Source: Pseudomonadota bacterium (lineage in GTDB: Bacteria; Pseudomonadota; Alphaproteobacteria; Rhodospirillales; Magnetospirillaceae). From it: a stretch of 64,000 nucleotides of DNA. Each line of letters opens with the position of its first letter. Within the stretch, counting starts at the first letter, position 1. The stretch spans positions 1-64,000 of the forward strand of contig JAJXWP010000014.1 of NCBI GenBank assembly GCA_021781575.1. The letters run 5' to 3'. The position numbers and the translations under genes are program-made. The notes under the pieces were generated by a model. It saw only the letters and a program-made list of their open reading frames with translations. It had not been told where the DNA came from and did not search any database. Positions 1-9,015 of the stretch are shown one piece after another.

Positions 1-334
1 CTTGGGGCCGGCGATCCCGGACCCCGTTGAACACACCATCACTCTGGGGGACAGCCACCCTGCCTAGCTACCGCCCGGCGCAAGGCCCATTACGGCATCT
101 CGCCGGGCGGGGCCATCCGGCCCGTCGTGCGCCCCGCGCACATCTTCGCTTCGGCCGCGCCCGCAATGGGCGCGGGAACAAGGGCATCAACCAACCGGCC
201 GCCGTTGAGGCGGCGGCCAAGGGCACGGAAGCGACCGCCCGGCGAGGCACAAAAACCAAACCTGGGGCACTCAACCATTTGAATGGTTCAGTACCCTAGT
301 ATACACAACGGCGGCGTTATAGGATGAGATCCGA
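1..334. other. Non-coding left edge with repeat copy
   Basis: No convincing gene is seen here. The first 30 bases read in frame 1 to a TGA at 28-30 and could be the last codons of a gene lying outside the window, but ten codons are too few to judge. Most of the rest is the palindromic repeat described at 99-246. An open frame across 27-299 is produced by the repeat and has no family resemblance. The ELM1 gene starts at 335. Confidence 0.5.
99..246 (+). repeat. Dispersed palindromic repeat, copy 1
   Basis: The element is bounded by the arms CTCGCCGGGCG (99-109) and CGCCCGGCGAG (236-246), exact reverse complements of each other. Its right two thirds (about 150-246) match the reverse complement of the element at 20351-20472 closely, including the stretch GAGGCGGCGGCCAAGG near 207-222. 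It lies in an intergenic gap just upstream of a gene. It has no open frame resembling a transposase, so it looks like a non-autonomous palindromic unit that can fold into a long hairpin as RNA. Confidence 0.75.
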
Positions 335-1294
335 ATGTGTGCATTGAGCTGCTGGGTAGTCACCGACGGCAAGGTGGGAATGGAAAACCAGTGTGTGGGC
401 TTGGCCCAGGCGCTGGGGCTGACCCCGGCAGTCAAACGGGTGAGACTGCGCACGCCGTGGAAACAGCTCAGCCCGTTTCTGCTGCGCATCGGTAATCGCT
501 GGTCCCTGGCGGCGGATAGCGACCGACTGGACGCCCCGCTGCCCGACCTCATGATCGCCACGGGGCGCCACAGCGTCTCGTCGTCGCTGGAGGTCGGCCG
601 GATGAGCGGAGGACGGACCTTCCGCGTGCAGATCCAGGATCCTGGAATCGATCCCCGCCATTTCGATCTCGTCGTGGTACCGCAGCATGATCGCCTGCGC
701 GGGCCCAATGTGGTCGTCACAACGGGGGCGCTGCACAAGGTAACGGCGGAGAATTTGCAGGCCGCGGCAGGACGTTTCGCCGACCGCCTTGACCACCTGC
801 CCCGCCCGCGCCTCGCCGTTCTGGTCGGCGGCAACAGCGGAGTCCATCGCCTGACCCCCGAGATCACCGAGCGTCTGGCGGACCAACTTGCCGCGACCGC
901 CCGCGCCCATGATGCGGCGCTGCTGGTCACCGCCTCCCGGCGCACCGGAGCCGACAACGAGGCGGTTTTGCGCCGGCGATTGGCCGGGCTGCCGGGCGAA
1001 ATCTGGGACGGCCGCGGCGAAAATCCCTATCTTGGCTATCTGGCCGCCGCCGACGCGGTGGTCGTCACCGCCGACAGCGTCAACATGGTTTGCGAGGCCT
1101 GCTCCACCGGCAAGCCGGTCTACATCGTCGAACTCGAGGGCGGGTCGGACAAGTTCCGGCGCTTCCACCGCGGCTTGCAGGCCTCCGGCATGACCCGGTC
1201 GTTCGACGGCAGCCTGGACCGATGGACCTACCAGCCGCTCGACGATACCCGGCGTGTCGCCGAGATCCTCCGCCGGAAGCTTGGGGAACGTTAG
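335..1294 (+). CDS. ELM1-family (DUF1022) protein
   Basis: The 319-residue protein matches the mitochondrial-fission ELM1/DUF1022 family, which is common in Alphaproteobacteria and has a GT-B-like fold. The N-terminal WVVTDGKVGMENQCVGLA is the family's typical opening. A central VGGNSGVHRLTPE segment (about residues 168-180) and a C-terminal TADSVNMVCEACSTGKPV segment (about 248-265) resemble nucleotide-sugar-transferase loops. The bacterial role is not established. Length is normal for the family. The gene stands alone between a repeat copy and a hairpin, convergent with the pseudouridine synthase gene downstream. Confidence 0.85.
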   Translation: MCALSCWVVTDGKVGMENQCVGLAQALGLTPAVKRVRLRTPWKQLSPFLLRIGNRWSLAADSDRLDAPLPDLMIATGRHSVSSSLEVGRMSGGRTFRVQIQDPGIDPRHFDLVVVPQHDRLRGPNVVVTTGALHKVTAENLQAAAGRFADRLDHLPRPRLAVLVGGNSGVHRLTPEITERLADQLAATARAHDAALLVTASRRTGADNEAVLRRRLAGLPGEIWDGRGENPYLGYLAAADAVVVTADSVNMVCEACSTGKPVYIVELEGGSDKFRRFHRGLQASGMTRSFDGSLDRWTYQPLDDTRRVAEILRRKLGER

Positions 1295-1300
1295 ATCTGT

Positions 1301-1324
1301 CTCGCCGGGCGGGGCCACCCGCCC
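1301..1324. terminator. Half repeat arm forming a hairpin
   Basis: The repeat arm CTCGCCGGGCGGGG occurs again here without its distant partner. Instead GGGCGGG (1307-1313), a GCCA loop and CCCGCCC (1318-1324) form a perfect 7-bp stem. It sits between two convergent genes, so it may end transcription from either side. No T-tract follows. Confidence 0.45.
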
Positions 1325-1345
1325 CCATCCAGAGAGGCAGAAGGG

Positions 1346-2023
1346 TTAACCCGCCCAGCCGCAGGCGCGCAGAGCGGCTTCCATATGCGGCGGCGGCGGA
1401 GCGACGACGATGATCGGCGGCCGGTCGGCCCAGTAGGGCACGGCAATCGCCCGGGCGTGCAGATGCAGCGGCATGCCGGATGGCGGCCCGTAAACGGGAT
1501 CGCCGAGAATGGGACAGCCCAACCCCGACGCGCAATGCACCCGTATCTGATGGGTTCTGCCGGTGCGCGGCCGCAACTCCAGCCAGGTCACGCCGTCGGC
1601 ACCGCCCCGCCGCACCCATTCGGTCACCGCGGCTCGGCCGCGAGATGCGGCTACCACGCGCCAGCCATTGCGATCGACCAGCTTGTGCAGCGGCAGGTCG
1701 ATCCGCCCACTTTCGCCGTCGGGTGCTCCCCGGACGACCGCCCAATAGGTCTTTTCGATGCGCCCGGCGCCGAACAGACGGCCGAGGCGCGACAAGGCCT
1801 TGTCATGGCGCGCCAGAACCAGGCACCCTGAGGTGTCGCGATCAAGCCGATGGGCAAGGCGCGGCACTTGGCGGTAACCCGCGCTCAAGGCGGGAAGAAG
1901 GCCTTCTACATGCACCGTGGTGCGCGGGCCTCCATGCACGGCCAAGCCGGCAGGTTTGTCGAGGATGAGAAGATTGGCATCCTGGTAAAGGATACGAGAC
2001 CGGAGGTCGTCGTCGCCACACAT
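1346..2023 (-). CDS. RluA-family pseudouridine synthase (copy 1)
   Basis: The protein isomerises uridine to pseudouridine in RNA, probably rRNA or tRNA. The RluA signature HRLDRDTSG carries the catalytic aspartate at about residue 61, and RTGRTHQIRVH follows in the second half. No S4 domain precedes the catalytic domain, as in RluA/TruC-type enzymes. The start at 2023 is preferred because it falls just after the stop of the upstream regulator gene (TGAGATG); an in-frame ATG at 2050 would overlap that gene by 26 bases, and longer extensions carry no family sequence. A second gene of the same type lies at 3837-4598. The RNA target cannot be told from sequence. Confidence 0.88.
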   Translation of the reverse strand: MCGDDDLRSRILYQDANLLILDKPAGLAVHGGPRTTVHVEGLLPALSAGYRQVPRLAHRLDRDTSGCLVLARHDKALSRLGRLFGAGRIEKTYWAVVRGAPDGESGRIDLPLHKLVDRNGWRVVAASRGRAAVTEWVRRGGADGVTWLELRPRTGRTHQIRVHCASGLGCPILGDPVYGPPSGMPLHLHARAIAVPYWADRPPIIVVAPPPPHMEAALRACGWAG

Positions 2024-2024
2024 C

Positions 2025-2723
2025 TCAACGTGCAACAGCGATGAATACATAGCCAAGGGCATGGGCCGCCCGCACAGGAAGCTCGGTGCCGAGTTCCACT
2101 TCCGCCTTACGGCGCAGGCGCCGCACCACCGCATCAAGGCTGCGCGGATCGTAGCCCGCCTCGGAATAGCCGAGTGCCCGGATGATGTCGGTGCGCGGAA
2201 CCGGCCGCCCGGGAACAGCCATCACGGTGGCAAGGAAGCGGAACTCGCCGCCGGTCAGAGGCAGCCTGCTCCCGTCCGGCGCCGACAGCTCCCACTTTAC
2301 CGGGTCAAGCGACCAGGCGGGTGTCGGGCCGGCAACCTCGCTTACTGCTCCCGAGGCCGCGCGCAACACGCAGATGCGCCGTGCCAGATTTTCGGTGGCT
2401 GCCGCCAGTTCACGGATGTCGGGGGGCCAGGGCAGATAAAGATCGGCCCCCGCCTCAAAGCCCCGCACGCGGCTCTCGACGTTCTCGCCGCACAGCAATA
2501 CGACGCCGCCGAAGTAGGATTTCCGCAGGCTGGTCAGCACGGCGGCGTCGTCGTGCCGATGCCCCCATTGCAGGATTACCACGTCGCAGCCTTCGCCGGC
2601 CACATGTCCGCTCAACGCCTCGCGGTCCACGAGCCCGGTCACGGCGAACCCCCGCTGCCTTAGCCTGACAACCATTTCCTGGCGCAAATGGGTGTCGTCG
2701 ACAGCGACCGTCAGACAGACCAT
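2025..2723 (-). CDS. OmpR-type regulator with degenerate receiver
   Basis: The 232-residue protein has an N-terminal receiver-like domain (about 1-115) and a C-terminal winged-helix DNA-binding domain (about 130-230, with LTGGEFRFLATVMAVPGRPVPR and a DAVVRRLRRK recognition-helix region). The receiver keeps the acidic pair near residues 9-10. The usual phospho-acceptor aspartate is replaced by glutamine (CDVVILQ, about residue 52) and the conserved lysine of the KPF motif by tryptophan (YLPWPP, about residue 99). Phosphorylation is therefore unlikely. The start at 2723 has the strong ribosome site AGGAGGGGAGG just upstream. No partner kinase is nearby, and its targets are unknown. Confidence 0.82.
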   Translation of the reverse strand: MVCLTVAVDDTHLRQEMVVRLRQRGFAVTGLVDREALSGHVAGEGCDVVILQWGHRHDDAAVLTSLRKSYFGGVVLLCGENVESRVRGFEAGADLYLPWPPDIRELAAATENLARRICVLRAASGAVSEVAGPTPAWSLDPVKWELSAPDGSRLPLTGGEFRFLATVMAVPGRPVPRTDIIRALGYSEAGYDPRSLDAVVRRLRRKAEVELGTELPVRAAHALGYVFIAVAR

Positions 2724-2860
2724 GTCTCTGCCTCCCCTCCTGTGACAGATCACTTCGGCGAGAAGCTAAGAGCTTTTATTTGGACCAGGCAAGATGCTGC
2801 AGGTCATCCTCCACCGATTTTCACCGACCGGCAGTTTAGATGGCCCCAGTCACGGGCGCC

Positions 2861-3793
2861 TCAGGAAGGCGCCGACTCGCGCTGTCGGCGGGCTTCATAG
2901 GCGTTGAGGTGGAGCTGAGCCAGCCGCAGCAGGGGCAGAGCCAGTCCGCTCGCCTGGGCGCGCCGCAACAGATCGCCGATCACATGATCCGCCTCGACGG
3001 GGCCGCCGCTCTCGATATCACGCAGCATCGACGCGGTCAGAACCGACCCGGCCGCCGACAGCAAGGCACGGGTCTTGTCCAATATGTCCGGGCGCGCGCC
3101 GTGGCCGGCCGCCTCGGCCACCGATTGACTCTCGGACAGCAGGCCGAGAAGGATGTCCTTGCCCCCTGCCACCACGATGTCGCCGACGCTGGCCCGCAAC
3201 AGGCAGGTGCCGGCGGCCAGGGCGGACAGAAAAACCCACTTCTCCCACATTTCGAGAATGATGTCGGTGCTCGCCCGCCAATGGAAATTGGCTGGCCTCA
3301 TCAACTCGGCGATGGATTTGACCCGCGCGCTTTCCCCCCCGGCCCGCTCACCGAAGGCAAGGTTGTGCATCTGGTTGAGATGGCGGATCGCTCCCTGCCC
3401 GTCCATCGTCACCGCCAGTGAGCATAGACCGCCCAGGACGCACTCGACGCCGAAACGCCGGTCCAGCTCGTCCAGATGGGCCATGCCGTTGAGCAGCGGC
3501 AGAATCGTCGTCTCGGGCCCAACCGCCGGAGCCATGGAGTCCATCGCCTTGGGCAGGTCATAGGCCTTGCAGCTGAGGATCACCAGATCCCAAGAACCAC
3601 TAATCTCCTCGGCCGATACGGTGGGCGCGGCCAATCGCGCGTCGCCGAACGAACTGGCGATGATCAGCCCATCGGCTGCCAACTGTGCGCGGCGGCGCGG
3701 GCGGACGAGAAACGTGACGTCCCGCCCCGCTTCCAGCAATCGCCCGCCGAAATATCCTCCGACGGCGCCCGCACCGACGACCAATACCCGCAT
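2861..3793 (-). CDS. 2-dehydropantoate 2-reductase family protein
   Basis: The 310-residue protein has the N-terminal dinucleotide-binding motif GAGAVG (residues 7-12), the SCKAYD loop near residue 80 and the C-terminal helical domain with EMWEKWVFLSALA, where the family's catalytic lysine lies. Ketopantoate reductase makes pantoate from ketopantoate with NADPH for pantothenate and CoA synthesis. Many family members (ApbA/PanE-like) act on other 2-oxoacids, so panE is not assigned. The start at 3793 follows the good ribosome site GAGGGAGGTGA; longer upstream extensions read into the neighbouring gene. Confidence 0.82.
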   Translation of the reverse strand: MRVLVVGAGAVGGYFGGRLLEAGRDVTFLVRPRRRAQLAADGLIIASSFGDARLAAPTVSAEEISGSWDLVILSCKAYDLPKAMDSMAPAVGPETTILPLLNGMAHLDELDRRFGVECVLGGLCSLAVTMDGQGAIRHLNQMHNLAFGERAGGESARVKSIAELMRPANFHWRASTDIILEMWEKWVFLSALAAGTCLLRASVGDIVVAGGKDILLGLLSESQSVAEAAGHGARPDILDKTRALLSAAGSVLTASMLRDIESGGPVEADHVIGDLLRRAQASGLALPLLRLAQLHLNAYEARRQRESAPS

Positions 3794-3836
3794 CGTCACC
3801 TCCCTCTTCATGTCCGTGGGATGTTCGCGCCCTCGT

Positions 3837-4598
3837 TCAATCGGATCGCAGAGCAGCCTCCGGCTGCCGCTCGATGTCGAAATCGCAACCGCAAGCGGCA
3901 AGAGCATCCCGCATCTGCGTCGGCACCGGCGCCGTGACGGAGATCGGCGCCTTCTTCGGATAAAGCGGTAGCACCACGGCGCGAGCGTGAAGATGCAGGC
4001 GGTCATCGACCAGGTCGGCCGTGCCTCGCCCATAAATGCCGTCACCGACGATCGGGCAGCCGATCGACGCCAGATGCACCCGAAGCTGATGCGTGCGGCC
4101 AGTCTGCGGACGGCATTCCAGCCAGGACAGCCGGCCGTTACGCCCAAGCAGGCGCCAGTCGGTCACCGCCGGTTGTCCACCGCGGTCAATCTTCATGCGC
4201 CAATGACGCGTGCTGGCATCCACCTTGGCCAGCGGCCGATCGATGGTGCCGCTCTCGGTCGGCGGCTCGCCCACCACGACCGCCCAATAGATTTTCTCCA
4301 CCCGGCGCGTGGCGAACAGGCCGCCCAGCCGCTTCAGCGCCTGCCGATGGCGGCCCAGCACCAGGCAGCCCGAGGTCTCCCGATCCAGCCGGTGCGCCAG
4401 TTCGGGCGGCTGCGGCAGGCCGAATGCCAGGGCGTCGAGATATTGACCCAAATGCTCGTCGTTTCGCCCGCTGGCATGAACGGCCAGGCCAGAGGGCTTA
4501 TCGATGATCAGCATCATGGCGTCGCGGTAGAGGATGCGGGACAGGAGATCGGCGGGCGTCACAGGGGTTCTTTCCGGCGGGACGGTGAATAATCGCAT
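3837..4598 (-). CDS. RluA-family pseudouridine synthase (copy 2)
   Basis: The 253-residue protein has the RluA signature HRLDRETSG with the catalytic aspartate at about residue 72, and RPQTGRTHQLRVH in the second half. It shares architecture and many motif residues with the protein at 1346-2023, from which it is separated by two unrelated genes, so an old local duplication is plausible. The start at 4598 was chosen because residues beyond it show no family similarity. The ribosome site is weak and the start is uncertain. The RNA target is unknown. Confidence 0.87.
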   Translation of the reverse strand: MRLFTVPPERTPVTPADLLSRILYRDAMMLIIDKPSGLAVHASGRNDEHLGQYLDALAFGLPQPPELAHRLDRETSGCLVLGRHRQALKRLGGLFATRRVEKIYWAVVVGEPPTESGTIDRPLAKVDASTRHWRMKIDRGGQPAVTDWRLLGRNGRLSWLECRPQTGRTHQLRVHLASIGCPIVGDGIYGRGTADLVDDRLHLHARAVVLPLYPKKAPISVTAPVPTQMRDALAACGCDFDIERQPEAALRSD

Positions 4599-4741
4599 AT
4601 CTGGGCATCTGTCGAAACCCCCCGCTGCCCCTGGGCTATGACGGATGTGGTCGAACGGGTTGCCGTTCCGCTTTGACAGCACTCGACCGCCCAAACCTGC
4701 GCCCAGACAATGGTCCCTTGTTTTTGCCCACTTTACATATC

Positions 4742-4760
4742 TGGTAAAATCAATTTACCA
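4742..4760. promoter_or_regulatory. Dyad upstream of lactate permease
   Basis: TGGTAAA (4742-4748) and TTTACCA (4754-4760) form a perfect inverted repeat with a 5-base spacer, in an AT-rich patch about 175 bases before the permease start. GntR/FadR-type regulators of lactate genes bind TGGT-n-ACCA palindromes, though with shorter spacing, so this is a candidate operator only. No regulator gene lies next to it. Confidence 0.4.
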
Positions 4761-4932
4761 TGCCTGCAACAAGGTAGCCGAACACCAATTTGGGGGGAGC
4801 AGCCGAGACGACCGCCACAGCCCCGCGGAAGACGGGGAGGCGTCAGTGCCGAGGGATCCGCCGCCAAGAGCGGGAGACCTGCCTCGCTCGCATCCAGACA
4901 AAAAGGCTATCGGCCGATTCGCAGGAGCAACC

Positions 4933-6579
4933 ATGCAAACTTGGACGCAGATCTACGATCCGCTCGGTAATCTCTGGCTCTCGTCATTGATCGCCGCACT
5001 GCCGATCATCGTCTTCTTCGTCGCACTGGCCGTATTGCGCATGAAAGGCCATGTGGCAGCCACCATTACCGTCGCCATCGCCCTGGCGGTGGCCGTCCTG
5101 TTCTACGGAATGCCGGCCAAAATGGCCGTCGCTGCGGGATTTTACGGATTCATCATCGGCCTGTGGCCAATCGCCTGGATTATCGTGGCCGCAGTGTTCC
5201 TCTACAAGGTCACGGTGAAGACCGGGCAGTTCGAGATCATCCGCTCGTCGGTCATTTCCATCACCGAGGACCAGCGCCTGCAGATGCTGATGGTCGGCTT
5301 CTCGTTCGGCGCCTTCCTCGAAGGCGCGGCCGGCTTCGGCGCTCCTGTCGCTATCACCGCGGCACTGCTGGTCGGGCTGGGCTTCAACCCGCTCTACGCC
5401 GCCGGCCTCTGCCTGATCGCCAACACCGCCCCGGTCGCCTTCGGCGCCATGGGCATTCCGATCATCATGGCGGGCAAGGTCACCGGAATGGAAGCCATGA
5501 AGATCGGCGCCATGGCCGGCCGCCAACTGCCGTTCCTTTCGGTGTTCGTACCGTTCTGGATCGTCCTGGTGATGGACGGCTGGAAAGGCGTCCGCGAGAC
5601 CTGGCCGGGCATCCTGGTGGCGGGCAGCTCCTTCGCCATAACCCAGTTCCTGACATCCAACTTCATCGGCCCCGAACTGCCGGATATCATCTCGGCGCTG
5701 GTCAGCCTGGTCAGCCTCACCCTCTTCCTGAAGGTCTGGCATCCGAAAGCCATCTTCCGCTTCAGGACCGAGGAAGCCGAATTGGAGAGATCCGCCCACA
5801 AGTTTACCACGGGACAGGTTTTCAAGGCATGGTCGCCATTCCTCATCCTCACCCTCATGGTGACGATCTGGAGCCTGCCGGCTTTCAAGGCCCTGTTCGC
5901 CGCCGGCGGCCCGCTGGCCGCCACGACGATCGATTTCAACATCGCCGGCCTCGACAAGCTGGTGCTGAAAACCATGCCGATCGTCGCCAAGCCGACGCCG
6001 TACGCCGCCAGTTACTCGCTGAACCTGCTGTCGGCAACCGGCACGGCGATTCTTGCGGCCGCCCTCCTGTCGATCCTGGTTCTGGCGATGAAACCGGGTG
6101 ACGCGGTGAAGGCCTTCGGCGAGACGCTGAAGGAATTGGCCCGCCCGGTCTACACCATCGGCATGGTCGTGGCCTTCGCCTTCATCGCCAACTATTGCGG
6201 CTTGTCTTCGACGCTTGCCTTGCTGCTCGCCGGCACCGGGAAGGCTTACCCGTTCTTCTCGCCGATCCTGGGGTGGCTGGGGGTCTTCCTCACCGGGTCA
6301 GACACCTCGAGCAACGCCCTGTTCTGCAGCCTGCAGGCCAACACCGCTCACCAGATCGGGGCGCCCGACACGCTGCTGGTCGCCGCCAACACCACCGGCG
6401 GGGTGACCGGCAAGATGATCTCGCCGCAGTCCATCGCCGTGGCCTGCGCCGCGGTGGGCCTGGTGGGCAACGAGTCCGACCTGTTCCGCTTCACCGTCAA
6501 GCACAGCGTGTTCTTCGTGATCGTCGTCGGCATCCTGACGGTCCTGCAGGCCTATGTATTCCCGTTCATGATTCCCTGA
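4933..6579 (+). CDS. lctP: L-lactate permease
   Basis: The 548-residue protein belongs to the LctP/LldP lactate transporter family and imports L- or D-lactate or glycolate with protons across the inner membrane. It shows about a dozen hydrophobic segments and family stretches such as [19 protein letters not shown] (about 125-145) and [17 protein letters not shown] (about 455-472). The start at 4933 has GCAGGAG eight bases upstream; a longer open frame from 4645 adds residues without family similarity. The gene appears to be alone, with a dyad upstream and a strong terminator downstream. No lactate dehydrogenase is adjacent. Confidence 0.92.
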   Translation: MQTWTQIYDPLGNLWLSSLIAALPIIVFFVALAVLRMKGHVAATITVAIALAVAVLFYGMPAKMAVAAGFYGFIIGLWPIAWIIVAAVFLYKVTVKTGQFEIIRSSVISITEDQRLQMLMVGFSFGAFLEGAAGFGAPVAITAALLVGLGFNPLYAAGLCLIANTAPVAFGAMGIPIIMAGKVTGMEAMKIGAMAGRQLPFLSVFVPFWIVLVMDGWKGVRETWPGILVAGSSFAITQFLTSNFIGPELPDIISALVSLVSLTLFLKVWHPKAIFRFRTEEAELERSAHKFTTGQVFKAWSPFLILTLMVTIWSLPAFKALFAAGGPLAATTIDFNIAGLDKLVLKTMPIVAKPTPYAASYSLNLLSATGTAILAAALLSILVLAMKPGDAVKAFGETLKELARPVYTIGMVVAFAFIANYCGLSSTLALLLAGTGKAYPFFSPILGWLGVFLTGSDTSSNALFCSLQANTAHQIGAPDTLLVAANTTGGVTGKMISPQSIAVACAAVGLVGNESDLFRFTVKHSVFFVIVVGILTVLQAYVFPFMIP

Positions 6580-6625
6580 GTGACGGCGGAAGCTTACCCG
6601 CGGCTTCCGCCGGCGCCACCTTGAT

Positions 6626-6652
6626 GCGCCGCAGCGATGCGGCGCTTTTTTT
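6626..6652 (+). terminator. Rho-independent terminator of lctP
   Basis: GCGCCGCA (6626-6633) pairs perfectly with TGCGGCGC (6638-6645) around a GCGA tetraloop, followed directly by seven T residues (6646-6652). It lies 46 bases after the lctP stop codon. Confidence 0.92.
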
Positions 6653-6827
6653 GAGTCCAGGGCGCTCCGCATCGCACCGCAACGGAGAACAAAACACAGA
6701 ACCTGCCTGTAATTGACCTAAGAAAGGGTTTCACGAAACCTTCACGAAAGTGTCTTCTTACTGCCGTCAATCATCAGCTAGGGAGTACCGGAAGAAAGCG
6801 GCAGAGTTAAGACAAGGAGCGTGGGAA

Positions 6828-8900
6828 ATGCCCGAAACGAGCATTGCCACCACTCATGACAAGATTGATTCATCTCTGTGCGACGACGAGCGGTCGCATG
6901 GTTTCTCCCGCCTGTGGCAGAGTGGAGACATTCCCATCCTGTGCGACTGGCCGATCGGCTGGCGCTTCCATATCCTTGTCGCCCTGGCGCTCGGCGCCGG
7001 CGCGATTTTCGCCACCGTCTACGGCTGGGGCGAAACCAAGATCTCGCAAGCCATCGCCGCGCAACTGGCCTACGGCCGGACGCGCGACCTGGCGGCGGAT
7101 ATCCGAGCCGACCTGCTGGTCATGCAGGGTGCGCAGAACGCCTATGTCAACGAAAGCGACCGCAGCTCGATCGAGCTCTTCCGCCGGACATCGGCCAGTG
7201 CATCCAAGGATCTGCGCCAGCTGCGGTCCCTGGCGGTGGCAACCGCCCATGCGCCGGCGCTCGACGCCATGGAGGGCGACGTCAGCGCGGTCGACCGCAG
7301 CTTCGACAAACTGGTCGGCGAGTCTGAACGGCTTGGCCTGACCGAGGACGAGGGACTGAAGGCCAAGCTCAACGCGTCGATGAAGGCCATCCAAACCGAA
7401 CTGGATGTATGGCCGAACCAGGACGCCATGGTCGCTCGGATGCTCCAGATGCGGCTTGCTGAAAAGGACTTCATCCAGTTCAAGGACCCCTCCTACCTTA
7501 GGCGCCACAAACGCTGGGCCAACGAGTTTGACCTCAAGATCGACGCCAGCGAACTAGATCCGGCGACACGCGACAGGTTTCACCTGCTGCTGAACGCCTA
7601 TGTCGCGGATATGGCGATCTATTCCGCGACCACGCTGTCCATGGTCAAGCAGCAGGCCGCGTTGCGATCCCGCTTCCGCGTCCTCAGCCCGAAAGTCGAT
7701 GCCCTGTACGAAGCGGCCCGCCAAGGCAGCCGATCGGCCACCGAAAGCCAATCGAAGACCCGCGCCGCGGTCCTGTCGCGAACGATCGTTTTCGGCAGTT
7801 TCGCCGCCATCCTCTATTTCGTTGCGTCTCTCGTCTTCCAGCGCTCCATAACCCGTCCTGTCGAGGCGATGGAAGGGGCGATGAACCGGCTTGCCGCCGG
7901 CCATACCGGAATTCCAGTCCCCGGCGTACACCGACGGGACGAGATCGGGCGGATGGCAACCGCCGTCCAGGTATTCAAGGAGAACGCCGAGGCGGTCGAA
8001 CGCATGCGCGTCGACCAGGAGCGGCAAGCGCGGCGAATCCATTCCCGGGCCCAGCACCTCGAGCAGATGGCCCGCGCTTTCGATCACGAGGTTAATGAAA
8101 TCGTCCAGGCCGTGGCCGGGTCGGTGGACCAACTGGAGGCCAAGGCAAGCGACATCGCCGGCATTGCCGAAACGACGTCCTGCCAGATGACCGACGTCGA
8201 CACCTCGTCCTCGCAGGCATCGGCCAATGTCCAGGGCATGGCCGGCGCGGCCGAACAACTTGCCGCCTCGGTGACCGAGATCGCGGCGCGGGTTCACCAA
8301 TCGGCATCCATCACCAGCCAAGCCGCCGCCGCCGCCGGCCGCACCGACCAACTGGTGACCAGCCTGGCGGATTCCGCCCAGCACATCGGCGACGTCATCA
8401 CGATGATCAACAACATCGCCGGCCAGACCAACCTGCTGGCGCTGAACGCCACTATCGAGGCGGCCAGGGCGGGCGACATGGGCAAGGGATTTGCCGTCGT
8501 CGCCAATGAAGTCAAACATCTCGCCGGCCAGACCGCCAAGGCGACCGACGAGATCCGCCAGCAGGTCGGCAGCATTCAGGCCGCCATTGGCGAGGCGGTC
8601 GACGCCATCCGCGCCATCGTCCACACTGTCCAGCAGATCAACGGCATCTCGTCGACCATTGCCTCGGCTGTCGAACGGCAGGGCTTCGCCACCGAGGAAA
8701 TCGCCCGCAATGCCAATGCGGCAGCGCAAGGCACCGAACTGGTCGCCACGAATATCGCCTGGGCCGCCCAGCAGGCCGGCGAGATGGGTGCCGCCGCCCG
8801 CCATATGCTCGAAGAGACCGCCGCCACCGCCCGCCGCGCCAAGCTGCTTCACAACAAGGTCAGCCTGTTCCTCGACGGGGTCCGCCAGCTGGAGAATTAG
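6828..8900 (+). CDS. Methyl-accepting chemotaxis protein, periplasmic sensor
   Basis: The 690-residue chemoreceptor has a first membrane segment at about 46-66, a long helical periplasmic domain (about 67-316) of the size of helical bimodular (HBM/4HB-like) ligand-binding domains, and a second membrane segment at about 317-337. A HAMP domain (about 338-392) and a cytoplasmic signalling domain follow, with the hairpin tip [19 protein letters not shown] near 527-545. The start at 6828 has AAGGAG eight bases upstream; the frame is open to 6750 but that part has no ribosome site. The ligand is unknown. It signals through CheA/CheW, which are not in this window. Confidence 0.9.
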   Translation: MPETSIATTHDKIDSSLCDDERSHGFSRLWQSGDIPILCDWPIGWRFHILVALALGAGAIFATVYGWGETKISQAIAAQLAYGRTRDLAADIRADLLVMQGAQNAYVNESDRSSIELFRRTSASASKDLRQLRSLAVATAHAPALDAMEGDVSAVDRSFDKLVGESERLGLTEDEGLKAKLNASMKAIQTELDVWPNQDAMVARMLQMRLAEKDFIQFKDPSYLRRHKRWANEFDLKIDASELDPATRDRFHLLLNAYVADMAIYSATTLSMVKQQAALRSRFRVLSPKVDALYEAARQGSRSATESQSKTRAAVLSRTIVFGSFAAILYFVASLVFQRSITRPVEAMEGAMNRLAAGHTGIPVPGVHRRDEIGRMATAVQVFKENAEAVERMRVDQERQARRIHSRAQHLEQMARAFDHEVNEIVQAVAGSVDQLEAKASDIAGIAETTSCQMTDVDTSSSQASANVQGMAGAAEQLAASVTEIAARVHQSASITSQAAAAAGRTDQLVTSLADSAQHIGDVITMINNIAGQTNLLALNATIEAARAGDMGKGFAVVANEVKHLAGQTAKATDEIRQQVGSIQAAIGEAVDAIRAIVHTVQQINGISSTIASAVERQGFATEEIARNANAAAQGTELVATNIAWAAQQAGEMGAAARHMLEETAATARRAKLLHNKVSLFLDGVRQLEN

Positions 8901-8915
8901 TGCATCTGAACTATC

Positions 8916-8948
8916 CGAATGGTTCGAGGCCTCCGCTCGAACCGTTCG
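8916..8948. terminator. Hairpin after chemoreceptor gene
   Basis: A 13-bp stem is formed by CGAATGGTTCGAG (8916-8928) and CTCGAACCGTTCG (8936-8948) with one G-T pair and a 7-base loop. It begins 16 bases after the chemoreceptor stop. Only two T residues follow, so termination would be imperfect; a role as an operator is possible. Confidence 0.5.
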
Positions 8949-8959
8949 TTAGGAAGGGA

Positions 8960-8995
8960 ATGGCACCTTGTCCGCCGAAAGCTATAATCGGCGGA
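8960..8995 (+). promoter_or_regulatory. Promoter with flanking dyad for GH4 gene
   Basis: A perfect TATAAT (8983-8988) lies in the middle of the perfect inverted repeat TCCGCCGA (8971-8978) / TCGGCGGA (8988-8995). The -35 region (about 8960-8966, ATGGCAC) is a weak match. The arrangement suggests a sigma-70 promoter whose -10 box is covered by a repressor site, 21 bases before the glycosidase start at 9016. Confidence 0.5.
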
Positions 8996-9015
8996 CAACC
9001 TCTAAGGTGCGTCCC

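Noticed and set aside
7554-8852. 432-residue minus-strand open frame in the chemoreceptor gene
   Set aside because: Produced by codon bias of the receptor gene; glycine- and aspartate-rich, without any domain.
8961-8978. Possible sigma-54 promoter (TGGCAC) before the glycosidase
   Set aside because: The GC element at the proper spacing is missing (no TTGC), while a perfect TATAAT lies just downstream.
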